Assembly (NCBI GenBank): GCA_964555295.1
Contig: CAZKRL010000022.1
Coordinates: forward strand, 1 to 45,012
DNA from: CAZKRL01 sp964555295
GTDB taxonomy: Bacteria; Bacteroidota; Bacteroidia; Flavobacteriales_D; Sanyastnellaceae
Direction of reading: 5' to 3'
DNA length: 45,012 nt
The notes under the pieces are model-generated. The model saw only the letters and a list, made by a program, of their open reading frames with translations. It was not told the DNA's origin and did not search any database. A program made the position numbers and the translations under genes. Within the stretch, counting starts at the first letter, position 1; each line of letters begins with the position of its first letter. Below are positions 34,505-43,001 of this stretch, piece after piece.

Positions 34505-34535
34505 TCTCGGGGTGGATTACACTGGCTTAATAAAA

Positions 34536-34661
34536 TCAATCAACGGCAATCTCCGAAACAGCAGTTTGATTGTATGCTGCGCAAGAGTGCTTTCTGTGTG
34601 CGCATGAAATCAAAACGGTAACCGCTAAGGCGATCAAGGTAAGTTTTATAGTAGTTTTCAT
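34536..34661 (-). CDS. Small lipoprotein of 41 residues
   Basis: A short frame starting at ATG 34661. It has a lysine-containing N-terminus, a hydrophobic core (LTLIALAVTVLISC) and a lipobox cysteine at residue 19, then only 22 hydrophilic residues (AHRKHSCAAYNQTAVSEIAV). Its reality is supported by a well-formed promoter directly upstream (34679-34709) and by its place at the head of the outer-membrane protein-lipA-gap run. Function unknown. Small lysis- or entericidin-like lipoproteins share the architecture, but there is no sequence reason to name one. Confidence 0.7.
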   Translation of the reverse strand: MKTTIKLTLIALAVTVLISCAHRKHSCAAYNQTAVSEIAVD

Positions 34662-34678
34662 TTCTTGGTAGTATTGGG

Positions 34679-34709
34679 CAAATGTAAAATTATTTCTATC
34701 TAAACCAAA
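34679..34709 (-). promoter_or_regulatory. Promoter of the small lipoprotein-lipA-gap run
   Basis: On the minus strand TTTG (34709-34706) is followed after 19 bases by TACATTTG (34686-34679), a full match to the Bacteroidota -33/-7 form. The ATG stands 17 bases downstream. This is the best promoter match outside the fic region. Confidence 0.6.
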
Positions 34710-34786
34710 GGTGCAATTTAAAAGTGTTGCAGACATTGGAGAGGATAAGTTTTGACAAACGATTCACCTTCTTAATTTCGCCCTTT

Positions 34787-35926
34787 ATGAAACCGAATAA
34801 ACTGCCTGCTATTATGTTGCTTGAAGACGGAACCACTTTCATGGGTTCTGAATGCGGGAAACACGGAACTGCCGGCGGTGAAATTGCTTTTAATACGGCA
34901 ATGACCGGCTATCAGGAGGTTTTCACTGATCCCAGCTATCACGGACAATTGGTGGTGATGGCGTCGGTGCACATGGGTAATTACGGAACTTCCATAAAGG
35001 AATCTGAATCTTCAAGTGCCAAGGTCGCAGGTGTTATTGTAAGTCAATTCTCAGATATCGCCAGCAGAGCAGGTGAGGTAGAATCACTACAAGATTTCCT
35101 TGAGAGGGACGGTATCGTTGGAATTTGCGGTATAGATACACGTCAGCTGGTCAGGCATATACGTGATAATGGTGCAATGAATGCGGTGATTTCCTCAGAG
35201 ATACTTGACGTGGCTGAACTTCGTAAGTATTTGTCACAGCTGCCGAATATGGCGGGTAGAGAGCTTAGTAGTGAAGTTACCGCCAGTGAGGTTTATGATT
35301 CAGGTGATGTCAGGAGCCATGAATTCGTTGCTCTGATTGATTTTGGAGTCAAGGAAAATATAGTGAGATGTCTTCGCGCGAGAGGGATGGCCGTTAGGAT
35401 TTATCCAATGAGCACAAGCGCTGAATCGGTTATCAATGACCAGCCCGGTGGAATACTTTTCAGTAATGGTCCTGGCGATCCTTCTGTTATGTTAGAGAGC
35501 ATGAAGTTGGTAAGATCTCTGAGCGTTTCGGGAATTCCATGCTTCGGAATTTGTCTTGGCCATCAGCTGTTGGGACTCGCAATGGGTCTTCATACAGAAA
35601 AGATGCATCACGGTCATCGTGGCATCAATCATCCGGTAATTAACATCTTAACGGGCAAATGTGAAATCACGAGCCAAAATCATGGATTTGTCATTTCCGA
35701 TGATGATGCATTAGCAAAGTCTGATGTTATGGTTACGCATCGTCATCTCAACGACAATACCATAGCAGGTATCAGGCATAAAACCTTGCCAGTATTCTCT
35801 GTTCAGTTTCATCCCGAGGCCGCTGCCGGACCGCATGACTCCCGATACCTTTTCGATGATTTTACTTCAGAAATGATGGCTTACAGGAGTTCCTTAATTA
35901 CAAACAAAAATTCAATAGATGTCTAA
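34787..35926 (+). CDS. carA: Carbamoyl-phosphate synthase small subunit
   Basis: Glutaminase subunit that supplies ammonia for carbamoyl phosphate (arginine and pyrimidine synthesis). From ATG 34787 it has 379 residues. The N-terminal domain has the LEDGTTFMGSECG and FNTAMTGYQEVFTDPSYHGQ signatures. The class I amidotransferase domain has the active-site cysteine in CFGICLGHQLLGLA and the His-Glu pair in VQFHPEAAAGPHD. An upstream in-frame start at 34724 is less likely because the added residues are not conserved. It is divergent from the small lipoprotein gene and overlaps eno by eight bases. No carB is in the window. Confidence 0.95.
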   Translation: MKPNKLPAIMLLEDGTTFMGSECGKHGTAGGEIAFNTAMTGYQEVFTDPSYHGQLVVMASVHMGNYGTSIKESESSSAKVAGVIVSQFSDIASRAGEVESLQDFLERDGIVGICGIDTRQLVRHIRDNGAMNAVISSEILDVAELRKYLSQLPNMAGRELSSEVTASEVYDSGDVRSHEFVALIDFGVKENIVRCLRARGMAVRIYPMSTSAESVINDQPGGILFSNGPGDPSVMLESMKLVRSLSVSGIPCFGICLGHQLLGLAMGLHTEKMHHGHRGINHPVINILTGKCEITSQNHGFVISDDDALAKSDVMVTHRHLNDNTIAGIRHKTLPVFSVQFHPEAAAGPHDSRYLFDDFTSEMMAYRSSLITNKNSIDV

Positions 35927-37208
35927 TATTGCTAAGATACACGCTCGTCAAATTTTGGATTCTCGTGGAAATCCAACGATAGAAGTTGAAGTTTATACTG
36001 ATAGCGGACACGTTGGTAGGGCCGCCGTTCCAAGTGGTGCCAGCACTGGAATGCATGAAGCCGTAGAGCTGCGTGATAAGGATGCTGGAATTTATTTAGG
36101 GAAGGGGGTACAAAAAGCCGTGCAAAATGTAGTGTCTACTCTCAATGAGGAATTGCAGGGTGCATCAGTGTTTCAGCAGGCGCAAATCGACAACGCAATG
36201 TGTCAGTTAGATGGCACTGCAAATAAAGCGGTACTCGGTGCCAATGCTATTCTAGGTGTTTCTCTGGCGGTTGCGCGTGCAGCTGCTGACGCAACCGGTA
36301 TGCCCTTGTATCGATACATTGGCGGTGTTGGAGTTGGTGAAATGCCCATTCCACTCATGAACATCATCAACGGTGGGGCACATGCCGATAATAAAGTGGA
36401 CGTGCAAGAATTCATGATCATGCCGGTGGGTGCTGATTCATTCAGTGAAGCTCTGAGGATGGGCGTTGAGACTTTTCATCATCTCAAGAATGTTTTGAAG
36501 AAGAAAGGTCTGGCTACAAACGTTGGTGATGAAGGAGGGTTTGCTCCTGCACTTGCGAGCAATGAAGAGGCCTTGCAATTGGTGATGATGGCCATTGAGG
36601 CCGCAGGATACAAGCCAGGTTCGGATATATGCATTGCATTGGATTGCGCAAGTACAGAGTTCTATGATGCGGAAAAGAAATTATATACGTTGCACAGTTC
36701 AGGTGATAATCTAACAAGTGAGCAAATGACTGACTACTGGGTAGATTGGTGCAAGCGCTATCCCATCGTTTCCATTGAAGACGGCTGTGCTGAAGATGAT
36801 TGGGAGGGATGGAAAATGCTGACCCATAAAATCGGACAATCTGTTCAGCTTGTTGGCGATGATCTTTTTGTAACGAATGTCGACCGTCTCGCAAAAGGAA
36901 TTGAAGAGGGTATAGCCAATTCCATTCTGGTAAAGGTGAATCAAATTGGAACACTTTCGGAAACCATTGATGCCGTTCAGTTAGCACACCGCCATGGATA
37001 TTCATCTATCATGAGTCATCGGAGCGGTGAAACAGAAGATACTACGATTGCTGATCTTGCAGTTGCAATGGCAACCGGACAAATCAAGACCGGCTCGGCT
37101 TCACGATCTGACAGAATTGCGAAATACAATCAGCTGTTGAGAATTGAGGAGCAGTTGGGAAGTGCGGCCACATATCTCGGACGTTCGTTTCGTTATTTGC
37201 GCGATTAA
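35919..37208 (+). CDS. eno: Enolase
   Basis: Glycolysis: 2-phosphoglycerate to phosphoenolpyruvate. The 429-residue protein starts IAKIHARQILDSRGNPTIEV. It holds GASTGMHEAVELRD, the metal ligands in ALDCASTEFYD, SIEDGCAEDDWEGW and QLVGDDLFVTN, and the signature ILVKVNQIGTLSET followed by MSHRSGETED. Complete and undamaged. Its ATG lies inside the end of carA (eight-base overlap). In many Flavobacteriia carA-eno follows rplQ, which is not the case here. Confidence 0.98.
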   Translation: MSNIAKIHARQILDSRGNPTIEVEVYTDSGHVGRAAVPSGASTGMHEAVELRDKDAGIYLGKGVQKAVQNVVSTLNEELQGASVFQQAQIDNAMCQLDGTANKAVLGANAILGVSLAVARAAADATGMPLYRYIGGVGVGEMPIPLMNIINGGAHADNKVDVQEFMIMPVGADSFSEALRMGVETFHHLKNVLKKKGLATNVGDEGGFAPALASNEEALQLVMMAIEAAGYKPGSDICIALDCASTEFYDAEKKLYTLHSSGDNLTSEQMTDYWVDWCKRYPIVSIEDGCAEDDWEGWKMLTHKIGQSVQLVGDDLFVTNVDRLAKGIEEGIANSILVKVNQIGTLSETIDAVQLAHRHGYSSIMSHRSGETEDTTIADLAVAMATGQIKTGSASRSDRIAKYNQLLRIEEQLGSAATYLGRSFRYLRD

Positions 37209-37220
37209 TTCTGAATAGCA

Positions 37221-37820
37221 TTGGAACGGTTGACCTCCTTTTTTCGAGTCAAGTTTGTAGAGATTATCTACAAGTTGAGATTGGAAATTGGTAGTGATAT
37301 AATTTACCATGACGCCCGGCATACAATGGATGTAATCCAGTCGGTTGAGCGCATTGCAGTAGCTGAGGGTATTGATCATCATTCTTTGCTGCTGCTTAAA
37401 ATAGCGGCGTTGTTCCATGATACAGGATATCTTATTGGGCCTGATGAACACGAAATGGGGAGTGTAAACATCTTCAGAGAGCAGTCTATCGGGTACACCA
37501 TTGATGAAGGTGATTTGAACACCATTGATGAGCTTATTGTGGCCACGCGTGTTCCTCAGAAACCCAAAAATCATCTGGAGGCCATAATTTGTGACGCTGA
37601 TTTAGATTACCTCGGACGACGGGATTTTCCGGTGCTGTCTGAGTTTCTTTATCTGGAACTATTGAGTCAGAAGAAAGTAGCCGATCGCAATGAATGGAAT
37701 GCTATACAAATACAATTCTTGGAATCTCATCAATTTCACACGGACTATGCCCGCGAGAACCGGGCGCCCCGGAAGGCAGAAAATGTTGCGCAGCTCAAAC
37801 ACCGGATGGGGATTATTTAG
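37221..37820 (+). CDS. HD-domain phosphohydrolase
   Basis: A 199-residue HD-superfamily metal-dependent phosphohydrolase. The metal ligands are visible in order: H near residue 34 (YHDARHTMDV), HD at 66-67 (LFHDTGY), and D in CDADLDYLG near 125. The start is TTG 37221, because an in-frame TGA stands nine bases upstream and there is no earlier ATG. It follows eno by 12 bases and probably shares its transcript. The substrate cannot be inferred; such stand-alone HD proteins often act on nucleotides. Confidence 0.85.
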   Translation: MERLTSFFRVKFVEIIYKLRLEIGSDIIYHDARHTMDVIQSVERIAVAEGIDHHSLLLLKIAALFHDTGYLIGPDEHEMGSVNIFREQSIGYTIDEGDLNTIDELIVATRVPQKPKNHLEAIICDADLDYLGRRDFPVLSEFLYLELLSQKKVADRNEWNAIQIQFLESHQFHTDYARENRAPRKAENVAQLKHRMGII

Positions 37821-38061
37821 AGTTCGTTTGAAGGGTAATTAAAGCGAAGTTCGAGAGCGATTAGAAGCGGATGTTGATCATTTAAATCAATTGCTTTTCT
37901 TGAAGTATGTAATGGAATATTTCGGTTACTATATCGCGGAATGTGTGGCAATCAAGTGTCACGAAGAAAGTAAGGCCGACATGCAATCCACAGGTGAAGC
38001 AAGATTTGATGGCCATTGTCCCGGATTTTCATAGAGTACTCGTACAATAGTACTGTTTTAA
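37821..38061. other. Intergenic region between convergent genes, weak terminator
   Basis: No gene recognised in these 241 bases. AGTACT (38035-38040) and AGTACT (38049-38054), self-complementary six-base arms, precede GTTTTAATT and may form a weak terminator for the HD gene. An open frame at 37843-38034 has no start codon at its beginning. Confidence 0.3.
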
Positions 38062-38550
38062 TTATTCCCTTTTTCGCTTGAAGAACGTCGTCAATATTTC
38101 ACTGCATTCTTCGGCTAGCACACCGGTCGTTACATCACAACTCGGGTGCAGTAGCGGCAATGCATTGGATTCATTTTGAAAGAGTGAGTAACCTCGCTTG
38201 AGGTCACTCGCGCCGTATACAATTCTTTTAACGCGGGTGAGAAATGATGCACCGGCGCACATCATGCAGGGTTCAAGTGTTACATACAAGGTACATTCAC
38301 CCAGATATTTTCCGCCAAGGTATTCTGCCGCTGATGTATATGCCTGCATTTCTGCATGCGCAGTAAAATCTCTCAATCGTTCTGTGAGGTTGTGCGCGCG
38401 AGCAATCACTTTGTTTTGACAAACTACCACGCATCCAACCGGCACTTCTCCGGCGTCGAAGGCTTTCTTCGCCTCATCGAGAGCCATCTTCATAAAACGC
38501 TCATCGATTTTCTGGATGTCATTTTCTTCAGGATGTGGCAGGTTTGTCAT
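38062..38550 (-). CDS. tadA: tRNA-specific adenosine deaminase
   Basis: Deaminates adenosine 34 of tRNA-Arg to inosine. The 162-residue protein has the deaminase zinc motifs HAEMQAY and PCMMCAG (LYVTLEPCMMCAG). It also has GEVPVGCVVVCQNKVIARAHN at the N-terminal half and the usual helical end (CSEILTTFFKRKRE). ATG 38550 gives a family-like N-terminus after a short tail. It overlaps the yhhQ-like gene by 23 bases. Confidence 0.92.
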   Translation of the reverse strand: MTNLPHPEENDIQKIDERFMKMALDEAKKAFDAGEVPVGCVVVCQNKVIARAHNLTERLRDFTAHAEMQAYTSAAEYLGGKYLGECTLYVTLEPCMMCAGASFLTRVKRIVYGASDLKRGYSLFQNESNALPLLHPSCDVTTGVLAEECSEILTTFFKRKRE

Positions 38551-39247
38551 TGCCTAAATATTTTCGAATGGTGAAGTGTCCAAGGTAGATCATTGGCGTG
38601 AGCGAAATGGCGATGAGAAGTTTGAGAATGTAGTTGACAGGTGCGATGGTCCACAAGGCTTCAACGGGCAATGTTCCGGGAAGGATAAAGCCAATGTAAA
38701 GTACAATGTAGGAATCGAAGAGTTGGGATATGATGGTTGATCCAGTGCTTCTCAGCCAGATCATTTTGTTGCCGGTTCGATGTTTAATCCATGCAAATAA
38801 GGTGGCATCCAGAATTTGAGAGAGTAGAAAGGCGATAATACTGCCCATTATTACCCACCTGCCTTGGCCAAGCACTTTTCTGAATTCGTCATCGGATGCA
38901 GTGCCTGCCCCTTCAATTTCTGCGGCGGGTATTGCGATTGCAAGACTCACGATGATAAATACAAATACAATCATTCCTGCCGTAATCCATGAGAGTTTGC
39001 GAATGGCCTTGTATCCGTAAAATTCATTGATCAGGTCGGTAACCAGGAAAACAATGGGCCATGGCAATACACCTACGATGGTTATAAATGGACCTAGATG
39101 CATATTACCCAGTGTGAACTCAAGAGGTATAGCAATCAGTTTATTGCTAATGAGCTCTGCTGTTACAGCGTTGGTTATGAAGAATGATGCAAGGAATACA
39201 AAGAGCCATTGTCTTCTGGAGGCCTGCAGGCCCATGTTATTTTCCAT
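38528..39247 (-). CDS. yhhQ: Queuosine precursor transporter, YhhQ/VUT family
   Basis: An inner-membrane transporter of about 239 residues that in known relatives imports queuosine precursors such as preQ0. Six hydrophobic segments are visible (FVFLASFFITNAVTAELI, FITIVGVLPWPIVFLVTDLI, SWITAGMIVFVFIIVSLAI, the helix with SIIAFLLSQILDATLFAW, FDSYIVLYIGFIL, YILKLLIAISLTPMIYLG). The hallmark NEFYGYKAIRK loop and the segment with the QILD motif fit the family. Start not certain: ATG at 39253, 39247 or 39235; 39247 is chosen. Overlap with tadA suggests coupling of two tRNA-modification functions. Confidence 0.88.
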   Translation of the reverse strand: MENNMGLQASRRQWLFVFLASFFITNAVTAELISNKLIAIPLEFTLGNMHLGPFITIVGVLPWPIVFLVTDLINEFYGYKAIRKLSWITAGMIVFVFIIVSLAIAIPAAEIEGAGTASDDEFRKVLGQGRWVIMGSIIAFLLSQILDATLFAWIKHRTGNKMIWLRSTGSTIISQLFDSYIVLYIGFILPGTLPVEALWTIAPVNYILKLLIAISLTPMIYLGHFTIRKYLGNDKPATS

Positions 39248-41621
39248 ATGCAATGGTTTGAGTGATTGACTTTGCTGTTGAATCGGCGGGTGTCCATTTC
39301 ACAATCGCAGGAAATTGGATAGACGGGTGTTGCCATTCACGTTCACCTGATTGAGTAAGTGTTGTGTAAATTAATTTGCCATCAAGTGAATGCAGCGATA
39401 GTAGGCCATTACCCGGGGCCGCAATGCTTGTAATCCTGCAATCACTTCCACTGAAATGAGCTGTTGGGGTTTGGTGGTGTTGCACACTTAGTAAGGTCCG
39501 TGAGATCCCCCAGCAGTAATCGCCACTCTTGAGTTCATCTATTTCGAATCGACCTGTCCAATTGGTTGATCCCACAACAGCGTGATATACATTGGTTGCT
39601 AATACCCAGGGTTCATTCGCGCTAGGTCGATAATAGAGTTTGATACTGTCTTCTGGCAGGCCGTTGTGAATCAATGCGTCGAAGAAATAGGCGTCAATGT
39701 ATTTGCCATCGGTGGAGTCGCCATAGTATCTTATTTTTCCTGTGAGTGAATGGGTGGTATCACCGGTGATAAAGATTCTCCAGAATCTGTCGGGTGAGAG
39801 CAATATATCTTCTCCTGCAACATTGCCATCAACCGCAGCCCAATGATTCTCAGCGAAGACATGAATGGAGTCGTTATTGCCAAGAGAATTGCAGACAATG
39901 TCGAGCTCGGCAAATGTGAGGTTGTTACTACCTGTTGCGTTGATGACTTTATCGTCTCTCAGTACTGCCTCCAAAATTTTGTCTTCCGGATTGAGTGTAA
40001 AGCTCTGTGGATTGAAGTTAGCAGGAAGGCTGATGTTAAGTAGGGTAGAGGCATCCATTACTTCAATGGATTGGTCAATGAAATTTCCGTTGATATCCAA
40101 CGCTCGCAAAACCAACGGAGCATGCTGGTAAAGTTGTGGAGCATAATGAGCATGTTGCATGATTTCAATCTCCCAGTTGCTATTGCCTTGATGGGTTGTT
40201 GTTCCAATTCTGAATTCATGGTTGCCGGGTTCAAATACTCTTCTTGCGAAAAAGTCTGTGAGATCGGCATTGGTATAGCTTTGAAAAAAATCACGCATGT
40301 CAATGCTTGAAATGTCAGTGAATGCGCGTTGTTGCATAAAATCGCGACAGGCCGTAAAGAATGCTTCATCACCCATGTAACCTCGCAGTGAGTGAGCCAC
40401 AGTGGCTCCTTTGTTGTAAACATGATCGCCGTAGGTAATCTGCGAAGGTATTCCGCTTACAGGATAGCGGCCGCCATCATTGCGATGCGCATAGAGTAGC
40501 ACGTCTTTGTGGTTATTACGTGTTTCATTCATATACGCTTCGTGTCCGTATAGATGCTCTAAAAACAGGGCTTCGCTGTATCGGGCCATTCCTTCATTGA
40601 GCCACATGTCTTCTGCGGTGCGGCAGGTAACGAGATCGCCCCACCAATGATGAGATAATTCATGAGCCCAAAGGGTTTCATAGTTGAGTGTGCCATCGAT
40701 AGCGAAGAGAGGATATGAAATGGCTGTGGCATGTTCCATCGCTCCTCCATTGAAGGGAACTGCGGTGAAACCTACTTTGGGCCAGCGATACATTCCATAG
40801 CTCTGCTCGAACCCCGTTAGTCCAGGTTGAAGGTTTGCAAAGCTTAGTTTCATTTCGGTGGTGTCTTGGGGTTTCGCTACGAGCCAGGAGGGTATGCTGT
40901 CTCCGTTGTTGAGCGCCAGTGTTTCGTTTACATGCACATAGGGAGCCACCGATACGCAAGCCAGATAAGATGGAATAGGTTCATTTAAGATCCAGTGTGT
41001 GAGAAGACTGTCAGTGCCAACGGTATCAACCGATAATCTTGTGCCGTTGCAGTATGCAGCGCGGTTTTCGTTGGTGAGCACAAAATATTCCCAGCTGTTT
41101 CTTTCAATGAAGTTGTCGAAGCAAGGTACCCAGCATCTGCCGTAATTGTGCGGCTCATCTGTGAAGGCAACCCCCAGGTTATAGGCATATCCGGATGTGA
41201 AATAGAAACCACCCCATGTGGCATCAGAAACGGGTGAGCCATGGTAATAAATTCGGATAGTGATTGTATCGTTGATGGATAGATTCACCGTTGGGGTGAT
41301 GTGAAGCGATGGCGATGAATAGCTGAAGTTTAAGGGGTTTTCACCATTAATTACGCTGTCTACAGTCAATTGCAGTAAATCGAAGTGCAGTGTATTGATA
41401 TTGTCCATCAGCGCGCTCAGAGTGATTTCGGCACATCCTGAAATCTGCTGATTGTTCATCATTGTCATGTCGAGGGTGAGTCTGATATGATGCACATCAA
41501 GAGTATCGCTCCTGGTTGCTGATGGTGGAAGTTGAACTGGTCTATTGCGATGAGAGCAATGATGCTGAGCATAGCTTCTTGACATCTGCAGAATTAAGGT
41601 CAGTAGAAATAGCATTCTCAT
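39237..41621 (-). CDS. Secreted M1-family zinc aminopeptidase
   Basis: A 794-residue exopeptidase. The signal sequence (MRMLFLLTLILQMSRSYAQ) indicates export. Residues 40-230 form the N-terminal beta domain. The exopeptidase motif is GGAMEHA (292-298), slightly divergent from GAMEN. The zinc site HELSHHWW (320-327), with Glu343 in WLNEG, is complete. The end (about 720-794, SIAAPGNGLLSLHSLDGKLIYTT and onward) resembles a T9SS-type C-terminal domain but lacks a clear consensus. Its 3' end overlaps the yhhQ-like gene slightly. Confidence 0.9.
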   Translation of the reverse strand: MRMLFLLTLILQMSRSYAQHHCSHRNRPVQLPPSATRSDTLDVHHIRLTLDMTMMNNQQISGCAEITLSALMDNINTLHFDLLQLTVDSVINGENPLNFSYSSPSLHITPTVNLSINDTITIRIYYHGSPVSDATWGGFYFTSGYAYNLGVAFTDEPHNYGRCWVPCFDNFIERNSWEYFVLTNENRAAYCNGTRLSVDTVGTDSLLTHWILNEPIPSYLACVSVAPYVHVNETLALNNGDSIPSWLVAKPQDTTEMKLSFANLQPGLTGFEQSYGMYRWPKVGFTAVPFNGGAMEHATAISYPLFAIDGTLNYETLWAHELSHHWWGDLVTCRTAEDMWLNEGMARYSEALFLEHLYGHEAYMNETRNNHKDVLLYAHRNDGGRYPVSGIPSQITYGDHVYNKGATVAHSLRGYMGDEAFFTACRDFMQQRAFTDISSIDMRDFFQSYTNADLTDFFARRVFEPGNHEFRIGTTTHQGNSNWEIEIMQHAHYAPQLYQHAPLVLRALDINGNFIDQSIEVMDASTLLNISLPANFNPQSFTLNPEDKILEAVLRDDKVINATGSNNLTFAELDIVCNSLGNNDSIHVFAENHWAAVDGNVAGEDILLSPDRFWRIFITGDTTHSLTGKIRYYGDSTDGKYIDAYFFDALIHNGLPEDSIKLYYRPSANEPWVLATNVYHAVVGSTNWTGRFEIDELKSGDYCWGISRTLLSVQHHQTPTAHFSGSDCRITSIAAPGNGLLSLHSLDGKLIYTTLTQSGEREWQHPSIQFPAIVKWTPADSTAKSITQTIAYGK

Positions 41622-41724
41622 TATGCTTCAAATGTAAATGATTGCTGACGGATGAAATCAGATTTTTGCACTGGTATGCCTTTACAGGAATAGGTATTTT
41701 GCATTCTTTTGACGCCTTTAACTT

Positions 41725-41815
41725 CGAGGGTAATATTTGCCCTCGTAATTAGAACGAGAGTAAAAAATATATAAATTTGCCCTCGAAAGAAAAACGCAGG
41801 TAAACTTTACACTCG
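41725..41815. promoter_or_regulatory. Symmetric array of six operator half-sites around the fic promoter
   Basis: Six hexamers alternate in direction: CGAGGG 41725, CCCTCG 41740, CGAGAG 41755, CCCTCG 41780, CGCAGG 41795, CACTCG 41810. Starts are 15 bases apart except for a 25-base central step, and the whole is symmetric about 41770. The middle holds TAAATTTG (41772-41779), a full -7 match, with TTAG (41749-41752) exactly 19 bases upstream as a one-mismatch -33. The fic ATG is at 41822. The layout strongly suggests a repressor array over the promoter. Confidence 0.7.
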
Positions 41816-41821
41816 AAACAA

Positions 41822-42922
41822 ATGAGAGCTTTTGATAAAAATACCCCCTATAATAATCTTCCACCATTGCCGCCTCGGATAGATATCGAAACGAAGGCGG
41901 TACTTCGAAAAACCATAACTGCCGGGCGTAAGCTGGCAGAGATGAATCGTGCACTTAGAACTTTACCCAATCCTACTTTATTCATCGATACGATTTATAT
42001 GCAGGAGGCGCGCGCGAGCTCAGAGGTCGAGAACATAATCACAACCAACGATGAATTGTATCGGTCTTTGGTATCGGATTACTCACCGGAGTATGCCGCG
42101 GCAAAGGAGGTGTTGTGCTATAAAGAGGCGCTTTGGCTGGGTATGCGATATATCGCCAAGAAACCCTTTATAACCACTAATCTCTGCGTGAGTATTGTAC
42201 AATGTATCACGGGTAATACAGATTCAATTCGTAAACTTCCGGGTACTACACTCAGCAATACACGTGGTGAGGTAGTATATACCCCGCCTACCGGTGAGAA
42301 GCTTATTCGAGATAAGATGGCGCGATTAGAGAAATTCATCAATACAAATGATTCACTGGATCCACTCATCAAAATGGCATTGATGCATTATCAGTTTGAA
42401 GCCATTCACCCTTTCGCAGATGGCAATGGAAGAACAGGAAGAGTTTTGCTTTTGTTGTATCTCAAACTCTCGGGTTTGCTTGAAACTCCTGCTATCTATC
42501 TCAGTGAGTACATTATTAGAAATCGGGTTGATTACTATAAGCGGCTTCGTGAAGTTACCGAGAAGGGTTATTGGGAAAAGTACATTCTATTTATGTTGGA
42601 TATGGTTGAGGAGACTGCTATCAGTGGTTTGAAGCGATTGAACGACATCAATGCCGCAATCGATAAGATGTCGGGCGAGATGCGTAAATCAGTCCCCAAA
42701 ATATATTCTCGTGAATTGGTAGAAACGATTTTCAGATTGCCCTACACCAAAAGGCAAGTGCTAATGGAAGGTAAATTGGGCAATGCAAAAACAGTGGGCA
42801 ATTATTTGCGCACTTTAGAGCAAAAGGGTTTTCTCAAATCTTCAATGGTGGGCAAGGAAAAGTTGTATCTGAATTCGCGGCTGATGAAAATTCTTGATGA
42901 AACGAGTCTTGGTGGGAAGTAA
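41822..42922 (+). CDS. Fic-family AMP transferase, class II, with winged-helix tail
   Basis: A 366-residue protein expected to attach AMP (or a related group) to hydroxyl side chains of a target. The catalytic motif HPFADGNGRTGR lies at residues 196-207 with all key residues. The N-terminal inhibitory helix has S66-x3-E70-N71 (SSEVEN), the (S/T)xxxE(G/N) motif that places its glutamate against the ATP site, so it is a class II, self-inhibited Fic. Residues 10-40 are the N-terminal arm (PPLPPRIDIETKAVLRK). Residues 300-366 look like a winged helix (RQVLMEGKLGNAKTVGNYL, LEQKGFL). No antitoxin gene is adjacent. The upstream half-site array suggests autoregulation. Target unknown. Confidence 0.93.
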   Translation: MRAFDKNTPYNNLPPLPPRIDIETKAVLRKTITAGRKLAEMNRALRTLPNPTLFIDTIYMQEARASSEVENIITTNDELYRSLVSDYSPEYAAAKEVLCYKEALWLGMRYIAKKPFITTNLCVSIVQCITGNTDSIRKLPGTTLSNTRGEVVYTPPTGEKLIRDKMARLEKFINTNDSLDPLIKMALMHYQFEAIHPFADGNGRTGRVLLLLYLKLSGLLETPAIYLSEYIIRNRVDYYKRLREVTEKGYWEKYILFMLDMVEETAISGLKRLNDINAAIDKMSGEMRKSVPKIYSRELVETIFRLPYTKRQVLMEGKLGNAKTVGNYLRTLEQKGFLKSSMVGKEKLYLNSRLMKILDETSLGGK

Positions 42923-43001
42923 TGGTTGTAGTGCATTCTCTTAAATCCCTCGTATTTCCAAAATGTTGGCGTATAGTTCGGGCTCGAGTTATCTTGCCCT
43001 C

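Noticed and set aside
37843..38034. 64-codon open frame after the HD gene
   Set aside because: No start codon near its beginning, no family recognised, and an internal ATG leaves only 40 residues. It may be a relic but is not supported.
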